Shown here piece by piece: positions 45,216 through 56,915 of a stretch of DNA of 64,000 bases (positions within the stretch are counted from its first letter, which is position 1; the number at the start of each line of letters is the position of its first letter). A program made the position numbers and the translations under genes. The notes under the pieces were generated by a model that was not told the DNA's origin, ran no database searches, and worked only from the letters and a program-made list of their open reading frames with translations. The DNA comes from Phaseolus vulgaris (Eukaryota > Streptophyta > Magnoliopsida > Fabales > Fabaceae). Where the stretch lies: positions 8,347,227 to 8,411,226 of the forward strand of contig NC_023758.2 in NCBI RefSeq assembly GCF_000499845.2. The letters run 5' to 3'.

Positions 45216-46854
45216 TAGAATTTAATTTTAATTTTGCTGATAAAAAAAATATATAAAATGTAAAAGTGAATAATCACAAAAGTTAAAGAAAAATATATAT
45301 TTTAAAGAAATAATAAAAATTGTAACAATTATTTCTATTTTAAAATAAACACATACAGAAAAAATATCATGTTACACTAACTTGAATTAGATTATACATG
45401 TTACTCTTGTAATTAAACTAAACACAAACATTTATATATTTTAAGAGGGTCATTACATGCATTTTTTTACTGTATTTTTCATCTTTTTTCACTTGATAAT
45501 TGAAACTCTTCTGATTCTTTGGGTTTGTACTTTTCATCATTCTCTTCATCTCTTTTCTTTTCCTTGTATTTTGAGTGGGACTTTAAAAAAATAAGTTATA
45601 TGTTTTAATCTCAAAACCTCAAATTTTTTGTTTTTTGCAATTATTTCTAGTCTTTATTCTTCGTAGTTAGACATGCTTTGCATCCAGATAAATAATTAGA
45701 TAAAGTAGTTGCATGTTGAGACAGGTAAAATGATTGTACTTCCAACAACTAAACACTGAATAGAAAGATTGGATTTTGTTTCATATGTTAACTAATCAAG
45801 CCTCTAATTGCACTAGGAAACTAAATAATCTTAACAAATAAAAATATATGTGGTACAACACAAATAAAAAGAAAATAGTAAATTGCATAGAATATAACTC
45901 AACATATCATTGTTCCTTAATCAAACAAAATTTAAGTTGGCATTGAAACTTATGAGATTGTCATGATAGCCTAACATATAAAATATATTATAATATCATG
46001 CATTTAATCTCAAATTAATATGATTGTATAAAAAAAATGATCCTAAAATAAAAAGAAAATAGTAGTTGTACCTTGATTTCATAATGGAAGTAACCAATGA
46101 ATATCATAGCAATGATCTTAGAGCTCTCTCTTTGTTTAGGATACTATATTTCACTAATTAAATATTATAAAGAGATCTATTGTTATGGTTTTGGTTAATT
46201 ATGGACTTAACGGTGACATAGATTAGGCAGAATAACTTTATAAAAAAATATTTTTCTTTCGCGACCTTCTTCTCCTTAAACGTACAGTGTCTGAAGAAAA
46301 CCAAACCTTAAATCTTAAATTCTTTCTCACAAAGTATTATGAGGAAAACAATGGAAAATGAGAGAACATGTAAGTTGAGTAGAAGATAAACAAAGAAAAG
46401 ACACACACAAAAATAACCAAACATTCCTCCTAATTAAGGCCATGCATTTACATTAGGGACTAACCAAAAAAATGTATGCTTATTAAAATATGAGCCTTTG
46501 AGTAAGGTGAGGAGAAGTCTAATCCTAGGATTGCACTTATGGTGAATCCATCTAAGAAGTTTGATTTTTTTTTTCAAATTGGTGTAATTTCTCTTCGTTT
46601 TTCTGTGAGCATATTTTTTTACTAAACTCACCAAGTTCGGTGTTTTCTCAAATGATTCTTTTTATAAAAATACCGTATACATGAAATACGAATTTAATTA
46701 AAAAATCATAAATTTGAAATACAATTGTATAAGAATAAATTTATACAAAAATCATAAATCATAAATACAATTTTAAATTGAAATTCTTACGTTTGGATGT
46801 ATGCAGAGTGGTGTGAAATTCTCTCTTCTCTTTCTTCTTCAACGACTAATCTGA
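45216..46854. other. AT-rich intergenic region
   Basis: No recognisable gene or element on either strand. Confidence 0.5.
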
Positions 46855-47049
46855 ATGCATATAGATAATGGAACACCCTTCTTCTTCTCAAAATTTTCCT
46901 ACGATTTTAAGGAGAACGACATGTGGAAGGTTTTTCAAAGATGGGGAAGGGTGAGTGATACTTTAATATCCAAGAGACTAAATGTTAAGAAACAAAGATT
47001 TGGATTTGTTAGGTTTCTGGGTGTTCAAAAGCCCTCAGACGTACGAACA
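46855..47049 (+). pseudogene. RRM fragment, probably from a LINE ORF1
   Basis: The frame reads PFFFSKFSYDFKENDMWKVF, then GRVSDTLISKR and QRFGFVRFLGV: the two RNP motifs of an RNA-recognition domain. In plants this exact style (FFFxNFP..MWxxFxxWGRV...FGFVRF) is common at the N-terminus of LINE-type ORF1 proteins; a host RNA-binding gene is the alternative. The domain is followed at about 47050 by unrelated Tat pol sequence, so it is a truncated remnant. Confidence 0.68.
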
Positions 47050-47530
47050 TGAGGCTCAACCCCGAGAAGTGCACATTTGGGGTTGAAGGAGGAAAATTTT
47101 TGGGTTTCATGCTAATCCTTGAGGCTAACCCAAACAAGTGTCGGACGATCACTGAGATGTGGAGCCCCCAGAACATAAAGGAGGTTCAGCAGTTGATAGG
47201 GCGTCTTACTGCCCTCTAAAGGTTTGTCCCCCGGCTAGCCGAGAGAACCAGGTCGATGGTGCAGCTGCTACGCAAAGAAGCAAAGTTCAACTGGGACGAG
47301 AAATGTAAAGAAATATGTGAACAGTTGAAGGACTTTTTGTTGTAGTTGGCAGTCATCTAGAAGCCGAGACCCGACAAACCCATTGTGGTGTACCTGACGG
47401 TCTCTGAGGAAGCCGTCAGCACCGCACTAGTTCAGGAGGTAGAGAACGAAGAACGACCAGTATACTTTGTCACTCGGACGCTCCATGCAGCCAAGACGAG
47501 ATACCAGATGATAAAAAATGTGACCCTCAC
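47050..47530 (+). pseudogene. RT end and RNase H start, fragment H
   Basis: MRLNPEKCTFGVEGGKFLGF, ITEMWSPQNIKEVQQLIGRL, KFNWDEKCKEICEQL and PIVVYLTVSEEAVSTALVQE are clear Tat-type RT-connection/RNase H blocks. At least three in-frame stops (in RLTAL-stop-RFVPR, FLL-stop-LAVI-stop-KPR) make it non-functional. Base composition is markedly more G+C than its surroundings. Confidence 0.8.
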
Positions 47531-48414
47531 TGATGTGAGCTGATTTTAGATTTAGCCATTTTTAGATGTGACACTTTACTTAGGATTGAGATTTTAGCAA
47601 TTAATGATGATGACCTCAGGAAAATTCTCACTGGACACTAACTTAACCAAGTGGTTAAGTAGGTGTGAAGGTGAATTTCACAAAGGCAAAGATAAAAGAC
47701 ATTGTATGGTGAGAATGTATGCAAACTGCAGAAATAAAGAAGAAAGCTAGGAAACATCAATGGAAAGGAAACACGAAGGAAATAGAAGAAGAAACTTATG
47801 GAGATGGTGGTGGGTGATCACGCCACTTACTAGTGGAAACCACCAAGATAAATGCTAGGCCGCCACTTGAGAGTTTCATTCTCACCAAGATAAGACCAAA
47901 AGGAAGAGAAGACAATACTCACTCAAGCTCTCGCAATATTTATGCAGAGTAACTTTTCTATTCAATTTCAACATGTAAAATACAATGTGTAGGCCTCCTA
48001 TTTATAGGTGAAGGAGCCTTGGAAAACAAGCAAGAGAGGTAGGATGGGAAAAGGGGAAAAATGGGCAGCCTTATGGTTTGACTAAGTCAAACCCGCATCC
48101 TAGGTTTGTCATTCTGGAAACTAGGTCAAATTGTCTTCCTAAAGGGTTAGGAACAAGCTAAATTGATAGCTACACCCCTTATTATGCTAAAGGCACCTTA
48201 TTCTAGCCTATCTTTGCTATTTGGACCCCTAAAGTGAGCCCAATTTATTTACAACTTGTTTTATTTTTTAAGAAGACCAGCAGGAAGAACACTAGATGTT
48301 GTGGTTTGTGTCAATTTCTTCCTCTGGTGAGGTCTGCTAAATCCTTGGTGAGGTCTTCACTTGATTGGTGAGATGACTTCTCATAGTCTTCACTTGTTGC
48401 CTTGGTTTGCGTCA
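47531..48414 (-). repeat. 3' LTR of element I (884 bp)
   Basis: Starts TGATGTGAGCTG and ends TTTGCGTCA (expected CATCA). A minus-strand TATA-like TATAAATAGGAGG lies near 48000. Left flank CTCAC. Confidence 0.88.
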
Positions 48415-48983
48415 TGCGCCACAGGTTTGAGAGAATTCGACCTCGAATTTATAACTCCTGCAAATAACATAGTTAGTTTGTTCTCATATAAGATACTGCA
48501 AGGTGTGGGATGTGATATAAACTTATGTTCTTTGAGCTTGGGGAGTTCAAAAAGGTAAGCGCTTTCTACAAGCCATGTTGGGAAAGAAGAATTGGGGATG
48601 AAAGAGCTTGGTGATAAAAATCCTCTTTAAAGGTGAGAACCCTTAGGAGGTGTTTAATGTTCATCCCAAAATTTCTTTGTCCAAGATGTCAAGTAATTAG
48701 ATTTATTTGGTAATGAAAAAGACAAAGAAGAAGGACACCTCGGAGGTGCAGTTGGTAGCATGACACGAGCCAACATGATAGATTTAGTTGTAGAAGATGA
48801 TATTGTGTGACTCAGATTATCTTTTCTTTCTTTCTCTTTTTCATTTTCTCTTTTGTTTTTCATTTTTATTTGGTCCTCATGGACCTCTCTTGGAGAAAGA
48901 GATTTTAAGGTGATTTTGTGCCCATGGAAGGTAAAAGAAATGTTGTTAGTAAGGCCATCATGTAAAGTCTTTTTATCAAATTG
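48415..48983 (-). pseudogene. Post-protease remnant of element I
   Basis: Reads SFTFHGHKITLKSLSPREVH and a Lys/Glu-rich stretch, equivalent to element A at 2923-3135, then loses all similarity to pol before the LTR. No polypurine tract is obvious; a TTTGAGAGAATTCGACC stretch near 48425 matches one beside element A's LTR. Confidence 0.65.
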
Positions 48984-50477
48984 TCATGGCCTTCCTAGAA
49001 GAATATGTGTGGCTTCCATAGGTACAACATCACACAAGACCTCATCCTTATATTTACCAATAGAAAAGGCTATGAGGACTTGCTTTTTTACTATGATCTC
49101 CCCCTCTTCACTTAACCATTGAAGTTTATAGGGTTTTGCATGAGAGATGGTAGGTAACCCAAGTTTGTCTACCACTCTTATGCTTGCCACATTTGCACAA
49201 CTTCCCCCATCCATAATTAAGGAGCACAACTTATCATTAATGAGGCACCTAGTGTGAAAAATGTTTTCCCTTTGACTTTCATCAAAAGGTTTTAAAACTT
49301 GACCTAGTATGCGCCTCACTACTAATAAGTCTCCTTCACATGGACTCTCACTTTCTTCCTCACTTTGGAATCTAGAATGGTTAGGGGACCTAGACCTTTG
49401 GGAGCTATGGTCACTCATGACAACCCCTTCTTTAACCATCATGTTTCTTTTTGAAGGACAAGTAGATGCAATGTGCCCATAACCTAAACATTTAAAACAC
49501 TTTCTACTAGAGGTTTTGGTAGGTGACTTAGGTGTTGAAATGGAGGGATTAGAATGTCTAGGGTTGTAAGTGAAATCTTTCTCAACATTTGAAGGAAAAG
49601 TTTTGGAAGAAGTTTTGTTTTTGTTTTTCCAAGATGATTGGTAGTATCCATCATTATGAGAGTTTTTGAAATGGTTTTTCTTTGAAAGTTGGGTTTCAAC
49701 CTTGATGGCAAGGTGAACCAATTTTTCTAAGGATGAATACTCATAAAGTTCCACCACATCTAGGATTTCCCTTCTCAATCTACTTACAAATCTAGCCATT
49801 TTAGACTCCTCACTTTCATGCATGTCAATTTTAGTTCAAGTCGTTTCAAGCTCTTTAAAATAATCATCAACACTTTTTGTTCCTTGTTGAAGCCTTTGGA
49901 GCTTCAACAAGAGTTCCTTCCTATAGTGAGGAGGAACAAACCTAGCACGCATGCATAACTTTAAATCATTCCAAGAGACCAGGGTTGGCCTCTTGTTAAG
50001 TCCAATGTCCATTACAGTCTTATGCCACCACTACATGGCATAGCCTAAAAACTCTAAGGAGGCTAACTTGACTTTTTGGTCTTCTTGCACCTCATGTACA
50101 TTAAAAATTTGTTCGACTTTAGCCTCCCATCCTAGGTAAATGTTGGGGTCACCTTCCCCACTAAAACTAGGAGTTTTTACATAAGGCAAAAAAGGTCTTG
50201 AAACATGTTGGCGCCTATCATCAAAGTGATTCAATCTCCAATATCTTTCTTCCCCATGGCTACCATATTGAGTGAAACTTCTTGTAGCTCTTCTATGCCC
50301 CCACCTCCTTGGTTGTCTTACATGAGCCGATTCAAGTCTTTGGAGTCTCTCCTCCATTTGTCTCATTTTCTCCTCTTTTTGGGCAAGGGATCTCCTAATA
50401 GCCGTCAATTCACCCATAAGGAATGCCTTTTGGGGAGATTAGGATTTTGATGACTCCCCTGAAGAAAGATGAGCCAT
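48984..50477 (-). pseudogene. gag-protease of element I
   Basis: A likely start at 50477 (MAHLSSGESS) meets a stop after about 12 codons. The next open frame (50417-50031) has a coiled coil (KEEKMRQMEERLQRLES) and NIYLGWEAKVEQIFNV. After a decayed stretch, the open frame 49823-48984 (279 residues) contains VSRLRREILDVVELYEY, zinc knuckle CFKCLGYGHIASTC, ENIFHTRCLI and protease MDGGSCANVAS. It is a close relative of element A gag-protease, with stops and shifts near 49830 and 50030. Confidence 0.83.
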
Positions 50478-51482
50478 AATTCAGAAGTGAACAAACAATT
50501 AGTGAAATTGAAGTTAGAAAACACTATCTTAAGCTTGCGCCACTTTTGGTGAAAAAGAACTCAAAAGGAGACACTTAAAATGAAATTTTATCCTCTCACA
50601 AAGGTTTTTATTGAGGTTGAAAACTCTCAAATGAAAAAGGTCAAAGCCTTAATCACTTGATCTTAATGGAAACCGCAACAAAACATAAGGGGAAAAAATA
50701 CAAAAGACAATAAAAAAAAAAAGCTTAAACAAGAAAAGCTAAACCAAATTTGAGAAAGAGATTATGACAAAACTTTGAAGAAAGAAAATCAAGAAAAAGG
50801 CACACAAAAAGGACTCAAAGGTACTTACTAAACTTTTAACAATGAAACTTTTTCTTTATCAATTGTTAAAGCAAAAGGATAAAAATTCCACAATGGTTGA
50901 AATCAATTTGCCAATCAAGTTGAACCCAAAATTTTGAAATGTTTTGTTTTTCTTTAAGAAATGGACCCCAAATTTGTGCTTCACACTTCTTCCTTTTTTT
51001 TATACTAGTTCTTGAATTGTGGAAATGAAATTTCCATAGTTTTGATCATGCATATTTTTAAATAACTCCAGTTTTCACAAAAAGTTTGGGCTTCAATTTA
51101 ATTGATCACTTGAAATCTTTTGTTTGGAACTTAAATCTACTTCTACTAAAACAAGTTTCTAATTACTTCTTAAGCTTTCAAAATTAAAATCCTAGTAAAT
51201 AGAATCAAATTAAGGACTCCTGGAACACGAATGAACATATGACTCAAAGAAAAGGGAAAGAACACAATAAGACACAAAAATAATAATCCAAAAGCGAAAC
51301 AATGTTATGGAAAAGTAAAATGGCTGAATGAAATTGCAAGAAAATAAAGGGCTAAAATTAAATTGCAATAAAGACAAGAATTTAAAGGTACTTGAATGTA
51401 AAGAATGTAAAGACAAGGAATTAAATATGCAAGAAAGTAAAGTGCCAATCAACTTTAAACAAGATAAGCTCAAAAACCAAAG
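50478..51482 (-). other. Untranslated leader of element I
   Basis: A-rich, no credible coding frame. Confidence 0.65.
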
Positions 51483-51494
51483 CTTTGAATACCA
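51483..51494 (-). promoter_or_regulatory. Primer-binding site of element I
   Basis: Minus strand TGGTATTCAAAG, two bases from the LTR; a variant of the tRNA-iMet site. Confidence 0.7.
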
Positions 51495-51496
51495 CA

Positions 51497-52395
51497 TGAT
51501 GTGAGTTGATTTTAGATTTAACCATTTTTAGATGTGACACTTTACTTAGGATTGAGATTTTAGCAATTAATGGTGATGACCTTAGGAAAATTCCCACTAG
51601 AAACTAACTTAGCCAAGTGGTTAAGTAAGTGTAAAGGTGCATTTCACAAAGGCAAAGATAAAAGACATTGTATGGTGAGAATGTATGCAAACTGCAGAAA
51701 TAAAGAAGAAAGCTAGGAAACATCAATGGAAAGGAAACATGAAGGAAAAAGAAGAAGAAACTTATGGATATGGTGGTGGGTGGTCACGCCACTTAATGGG
51801 TGGAAACCACCAAGATAAGTTCTAGGATGTCACTTGAGAGTTTCATTCTCATCAAGATAAGACCAAAAGGAAGAGGAGACAATACTCACTCAAGCTCTCA
51901 CAATATTTGTGCAGAGTAACTTTTCTATTCAATTTCAACATGTAAAATACAATGGGTAGGCCTCCTATTTATAGGGGAAGGAGCCTTGGAAAACAAGCAA
52001 GAGGGGTAGGATGAGAAAAGGGAAAAAATGGGCAGTCTTAGGGTTTGACTAAGTCAAACCCGCATCCTAGGCTTGTCATTCTAGAAATTAGGTCAAATTG
52101 TTTTCCTAAAGGGCTAGGAACAAGCTAAAATGATACCTACAACCCCTATTATGCTAAAGGCACCTTATTCTAGCCTATCTTTGCTATTTGGACCCCTAAA
52201 GTGAGCCCAATTTATTTACAACTTGTTTTATTCTTTAAAATGTCCAACAGGAATAGCATTAGATGATCTGGTTTGTGTCCTTTTGTTCCTTTGGTGAGGT
52301 GTGTTAAATCCTTGGTGAGGTCTGCACTTGATTGTTGAGATGACTTCTCATAGTGTGCGTCCTTGGTTATCTCCTTGTTGTCCTTGTTTGCATCA
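51497..52395 (-). repeat. 5' LTR of element I (899 bp)
   Basis: Starts TGATGTGAGTTG and ends TTTGCATCA, followed by CTCAC. Differs from the 3' LTR by many substitutions and small indels, for example two differences in the first 60 bases. Confidence 0.88.
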
Positions 52396-53095
52396 CTCAC
52401 CCTAGTTCTAAAGGCCAGGCGGATCAGCCCATACTTCCATAACCACTCCATCATGGTAAGAACTAACTACCCCATTTTTAAAATTTTATTTAAACTCAAC
52501 CTTGCAGGGTGATTGATAGGGTGGTCAATTGAGATTTCAGAGTTCAACATCCGATACGAGCCGAGAGGTGCCATAAAGTCCCAATGCTTGGTTGAATTCT
52601 TCGTCGATCTTACACCTCTGTCGGACCTCTTGGTCGGATGGACGCTATACGTGGACGACTCCTTAAACATGACCGCATGTGGAGCAAGAGTCGTCCTCGA
52701 AGGACCTTCTAACCTCCTATTGGAGCAAGCTCTCCAGTTTGGGTTCAATGCCACCAATAACCAAGTTGAGTACGAAGTTGTTATTGTCGGCTAAACCTAA
52801 CATACAACTTTGGAGCTTGCGAGGTAACTTGCAAGAGCTACTCCCAAGTTATTACCAGTTAGATCAAATGTGAATTCTAGGTGAAGGAGCCTTTGCTACA
52901 ACGATACTATCACACGGTCCGCAACAGCATCTCTCGGTTCCAAAGGGCAATGATAGAGCACACCCGTCATCAGAAGAACAAGCGGGCTGACGCGCTGTCT
53001 CAGTTATCCACAACCAAGAAGAAGAGTCGTCATAGGTCTATCATGCAAATCTGGCTAAGACAACCTAGTGTGGCCTTCATGATGGCCAAATAACC
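52396..53095 (+). pseudogene. RNase H of fragment H, continued
   Basis: After element I the frame resumes (VLKARRISPYFHNHSIM). A short unrelated-looking AT-rich stretch (about 52460-52505) intervenes before RLIGWSIEISEFNIRYEPRG. WTLYVDDSLNMTACGARVVL with the RNase H Asp and FGFNATNNQVEYEVVIVG with the Glu follow, then RADALSQLSTTKK. Frames shift near 52795 and 52880. In the family the sequence continues to integrase, but here gag follows. Confidence 0.8.
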
Positions 53096-54330
53096 TCCTT
53101 CGACCAGTTTTTCGAGTTGTTCAGAGAACAATTCTCTGTCAATCAGGCCCAACCACTGATCTCATTTGATCTTTTCAATGTGAAGCAGAGGCAAGGTGAG
53201 TCTCTAAAAAATTATTTGAACAAGTTCTGGGCGTTCACAATGAAGCTTTAGACCCATGACGAGCCCCTGATGGTTAACACCTTCGGGCAGGGAGTCATGG
53301 TAAGGCCATTCAGTGACTCACTGATCAGGAATCTGGCAATGACGTTTGCCAAGATACGATGTTGGGTTGTCTTTCACATCAGCATCGAGGAAGCAATGTC
53401 TTTGAACCACAACAACACATCCAGGGTAGACCAAGCCTAAGGAGGGTAGCCGAGCCCCACCTCTGAGGGTCAACGAAGCCACGATCGAGAAAAGAACGAA
53501 CGCAAGGCGAGCACCATACACAACTAGGAAGAATGTGCGCAAGGAGAAGGCACAAGAAGATTTGGCATTTCGACCTATGTTCCGAATGACCTACAAGGAG
53601 TTTCTAAGCATCCATGGGGTCGCAGTAAAAATTGAAGTTCCCCTAGAAGTCTGACAGGAATTTGGGGCCACGAAAGAAGGCCTGGTGCGAATTCCACAAA
53701 GGCTTCGGGGACAATGTGGAGCGATGTATAGCTCTGGGCTATCAATTGGCAGGTTTGGTGAAGGACGAATTCTTGAAGGAATATCTAGAGTGGAACCAGG
53801 AAGAGACAAAGGAAGAGGTTGCTCATGGGGACCAAATGCATAAGGTACCAGTCCATGGTGAGCTGAATACCATCTCGGGAGGATTCTCGAGAGGGGGGTG
53901 CACTACCTCTAAGCGTAAGAAATACGCGAAAGAAGTGATGACATTAGAGGCAAGGAAACCTAACCAACCACCAGAGCCCACCCTCTGCTTTTACGAGCTC
54001 TGATTTGGAGGACGTGGTCCCACATGAAGATGACCCGGTGGTATCTGTCATCACTGTAGGAAGGAAAGTACATTGTGTTCTCATCGACCAAGGGAGCTTA
54101 GCTTATGTGATGTTCTGGCTAACATTCAATAATTTGCAGTTGTCTTTTGACCAGTTAAGGCCGTATGATGGTTGCTTGTTTGGTTTTGCGGGAAATCAGG
54201 TGGGAAGACCCTTTTTGAACAAGCTAGGTGTGGTGGCCTCAACGAGGCACATGAAGATGAAGTTGCCCTCCTTTGATGGAGCAATGATCATCATCAAGTA
54301 TGATCAGAAGACGACAAGGAAGTGTTAGAA
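53096..54330 (+). pseudogene. gag C-terminus and protease of fragment H
   Basis: FFELFREQFSVNQAQPLISF, QRQGESLKNYLNKFWAFTMK and VRPFSDSLIRNLAMTFAKI are Tat gag. Then KAWCEFHKGFGDNVERCIAL, the unusual C-x2-H...C knuckle of this group, KDEFLKEYLEWNQEE and the protease block VHCVLIDQGSLAYVMFWLTF (family SSAD changed to SLAY), ending VGRPFLNKLGVVASTRHMKM. A frame break at about 54004 separates gag from protease, and stops occur near 53250 and 53655. Confidence 0.8.
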
Positions 54331-54580
54331 GAGCAGCCTGAAAAGAAGGGTGGAGCTAAATAAAAAGACCAAGTTGAGGCGCTGTCAGTTTCAAGTTTCC
54401 GACTTGGTGATGAGAAAGGTTCACCCCTATCAATTGGAGAATAAGTTGTCTCCAAAGTCGACTAGCTCATTCTGCGTAGTGGGCGTACTCAGGAACAAAG
54501 CTTATAGGCTCGAAACCCTCGATGGAGGAGCTATACCTTAAACATGGAACGGAGCAAACCTTAAATTTTATTTCATTTGA
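54331..54580 (+). pseudogene. Integrase C-terminus of fragment H
   Basis: VELNKKTKLRRCQFQVSDLV, MRKVHPYQLENKLSPKSTSS and NKAYRLETLDGGAIP closely follow the integrase tail of element D (18150-18380). A TAA at 54539-54541 replaces the Arg codon seen in D, after which TWNGANLKFYFI continues the frame. The catalytic core is missing, because the protease end joins directly to this tail. Confidence 0.8.
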
Positions 54581-54748
54581 GATATTTTGTTAATGATTTC
54601 TTTATGAACGATGTAGTAATTAAGGGGACACTTTTTTTCCTTTGCAAGGGTTTTTAATAAAATTGTTTAGGGTTTAGGGTCAATTAATAATAAGAAGGGT
54701 TATTGTAAAATTTTAACAACCACTAATACACCCTTCTTGTTATAGTCA

Positions 54749-54885
54749 CCAAATATTCTTGATATCTCCTGTTAGCAATTAATTATAGGGCTGCACATGT
54801 TTAAAATTGTGTTTGGTTGTTCTAATTTTTAATTCTAATATTTGTATGAGTTATTTCGTTGATAAAACTCACTAATATCTTCAAT
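54749..54885 (+). repeat. Direct repeat copy 1 (~135 bp)
   Basis: From CCAAATATTCTTGATATC to ACTAATATCTTCAAT; matches 57788-57919 at about 90% with a few small indels, same orientation, 3.04 kb away. Confidence 0.85.
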
Positions 54886-54902
54886 AACTCCAACTCCACA
54901 TG

Positions 54903-55620
54903 TGATGGAAGAAGGTCAAGCTCAGGCTCAATCACTGGGTTCATGGCAAGAAAGATATAAGAAGACTAGGACTCTGTTACTTATGACAGAGACACAGTCT
55001 TATACATGTTTAAAAATGTCATAACCTAGTGTAGAATTTTAGAGTAGAATTTATTTTCTTGCCAAAATTAGAATAAGAATTTTACTTGTAATTTTTCTTA
55101 ATTGTAATTAGGGTTGAATTAGGCACCTAAAAAACAACCTGAGTTAAATTAAGGTTTTCAGAAAACTCCTAAATTAACCTAGGTCAGTCATAAACCTAAA
55201 AAGAGTCACATGAAGCACACCTTGTTCATGTTGACCTTGTGACTCCAAAATAGGCACCATTTTCAAATCCATTTTTTTTTAATTTTCCCACTCATTTCTT
55301 TGTACAATGGTCGAACCTCTATCCTATATAAAGAGATGCTTGATTTATGAAATTCCAAGATCAATATATGAGTGAATTGTTGCTCAAGTTTGCAAGCTTT
55401 CTCACTCCCTTGTCTAGACCTCTCTAGGATAGACACCTTGATCTTCTTCTTCACCTCTCCAAGTGATATAGTCCAACCAATCACTCTCCCTACCTCTCAT
55501 GCACCTTCAAGGAAATCATAGCTCCATTGGAGCCATCCTTTTTCCACTTCTTCCATTAAGTTTCCGCAAACTGCATCAAAACTCCAAGGAAATCAATCGG
55601 TCATGAAGACAACACTATTA
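54903..55620 (+). repeat. Solo gypsy LTR (718 bp), C/E/G family
   Basis: Begins TGATGGAAGAAGG, the reverse complement of the C/G LTR end, and ends ACACTATTA (family CATCA decayed). ACATG is duplicated at 54898-54902 and 55621-55625. A plus-strand TATA box (CCTATATAAAGAG) lies near 55322. No internal region or second LTR is present. Confidence 0.82.
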
Positions 55621-55625
55621 ACATG

Positions 55626-56915
55626 ACTCACAAGAAAGTTGATCATGTACACATAAAGTCTTGATCTACTATTTGAAGTTAGCCCTATGACCTTAAACTA
55701 GTAGAGACTCATCATAGTTCTAAAAACACTACATACTCCAAAGAAAAACTTACTACAAAGAAGATTATGAACAGATAAACTTGTTCTATTCTCCATAAAA
55801 TTCATATGAAAGACTTCAATTTCATAAGAATGAATGAATTTATCATATTTTTAAAAAGAAGACAAAGAAAAAAAAAACATAAGAATCGTAAAGAGATAGT
55901 GGTTCTTTTGAAATAAAACTTAAATAATTAACTTTTTCTATTTATAAGTTTTTAAATTTTTGATATTAAAATGTACATGTTCCACTTTAGTTGTATCATT
56001 TTTATTCTTAAATAATTTTCCAAGATCATTACTCATAATTAAGAATAAAGAGATATAAATTCTGAGTTGATATTTTTTTGAAAAAGTCTCCCCTTTTGGT
56101 CTTACTTATTTTTAGGGTTTTTTCCAATAAGAAAACAAATTTCCTTGAAGTGTCGTCACCATCATTTCATCTTTGTTATTTGATATAAGTCTTGTTTCTT
56201 ACAGATTTTGTCTTATTGATATCCATATACGAACTTTTCGATTCATACATCAACTTATACATATTTTCTTGAATCTCCAACGATACTTTTTTTTTTTTTT
56301 GGATGGGATAGGTTGATCGACATCACTAAATGAAGTTGTCTAATTAACTAAAAACGAAATTAGGATCCGTCAAAAAAAGTTGGAAGGAAAATTGATTAAA
56401 GATGCAATTGTGTCATGTGAGTGTCACGAGTGAATATTTGTTTAAAAATAAAAGCTTCTTATTAGAAGAAAACGAAGATGGTTTAAAAACAAAAGTTCAG
56501 CGTGAATCAATAAGTGACGAAGGATGCATTGACATTTCTGTATGTAAAAGTGGATTATATGTGAACTTTTGTTGGTGGATTTATGCTGTTATATCATCAT
56601 AGGATCTAACTCTACTCAATAGTTTCATCCGTTTTATAAAATTGTGATTCTAACCAAAAACTATTAAATAATAATTAATTTAGAAAAAAAAAAACTAGTC
56701 ATTATATTATATATTATTTTATAAATTAGAAAAATATTATATCTAAAATAATTTTTTTTATTATTAATAAAAATTGATAAAATAATTTTTAAATTGATAT
56801 CTAATATTCACTATTAGTTACTAACTACTTCATATTCTAAATTAGTCTAATTAAATTAGTGATCAATTTATAATTTAAAGTATTTCATAGTTAAAATTTT
56901 GGTAACTAATGTTAG
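55626..56915. other. AT-rich intergenic region
   Basis: No recognisable gene. The open frame 56402-56602 has no known motif. About 56690-56915 may be the left half of an older AT-rich inverted-repeat element whose right half is 57300-57455. Confidence 0.45.

Larger units (their letters stand above)
47531..52395 (-). mobile_element. gag-protease-only Ty3/gypsy element I
   Basis: 4865-bp insertion with LTRs of 884 and 899 bp, CTCAC duplicated at 47526-47530 and 52396-52400, and a primer-binding site. The interior has gag with zinc knuckle and protease, related to element A's, and then reaches the 3' LTR within about 570 bp: RT, RNase H and integrase are absent. Such gag-only elements are copied by partners' enzymes. 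Confidence 0.9.
47050..54580 (+). mobile_element. Rearranged Tat-like gypsy fragments H, split by element I
   Basis: Plus-strand order: RT end/RNase H (47050-47530 and 52396-53090), then gag (53091-53830), protease (53830-54330) and integrase C-terminus (54331-54580). A normal Tat element is gag-PR-RT-RH-IN, so this is either two deleted copies side by side or one rearranged copy. Element I with CTCAC duplication interrupts RNase H. No LTR of H was found. Confidence 0.78.

Noticed and set aside
46434..46634. 66-residue basic frame on the minus strand
   Set aside because: No motif, no gene signals, AT-rich context.
56402..56602. 66-residue plus-strand frame
   Set aside because: No recognisable domain or signal; left undescribed as a gene.
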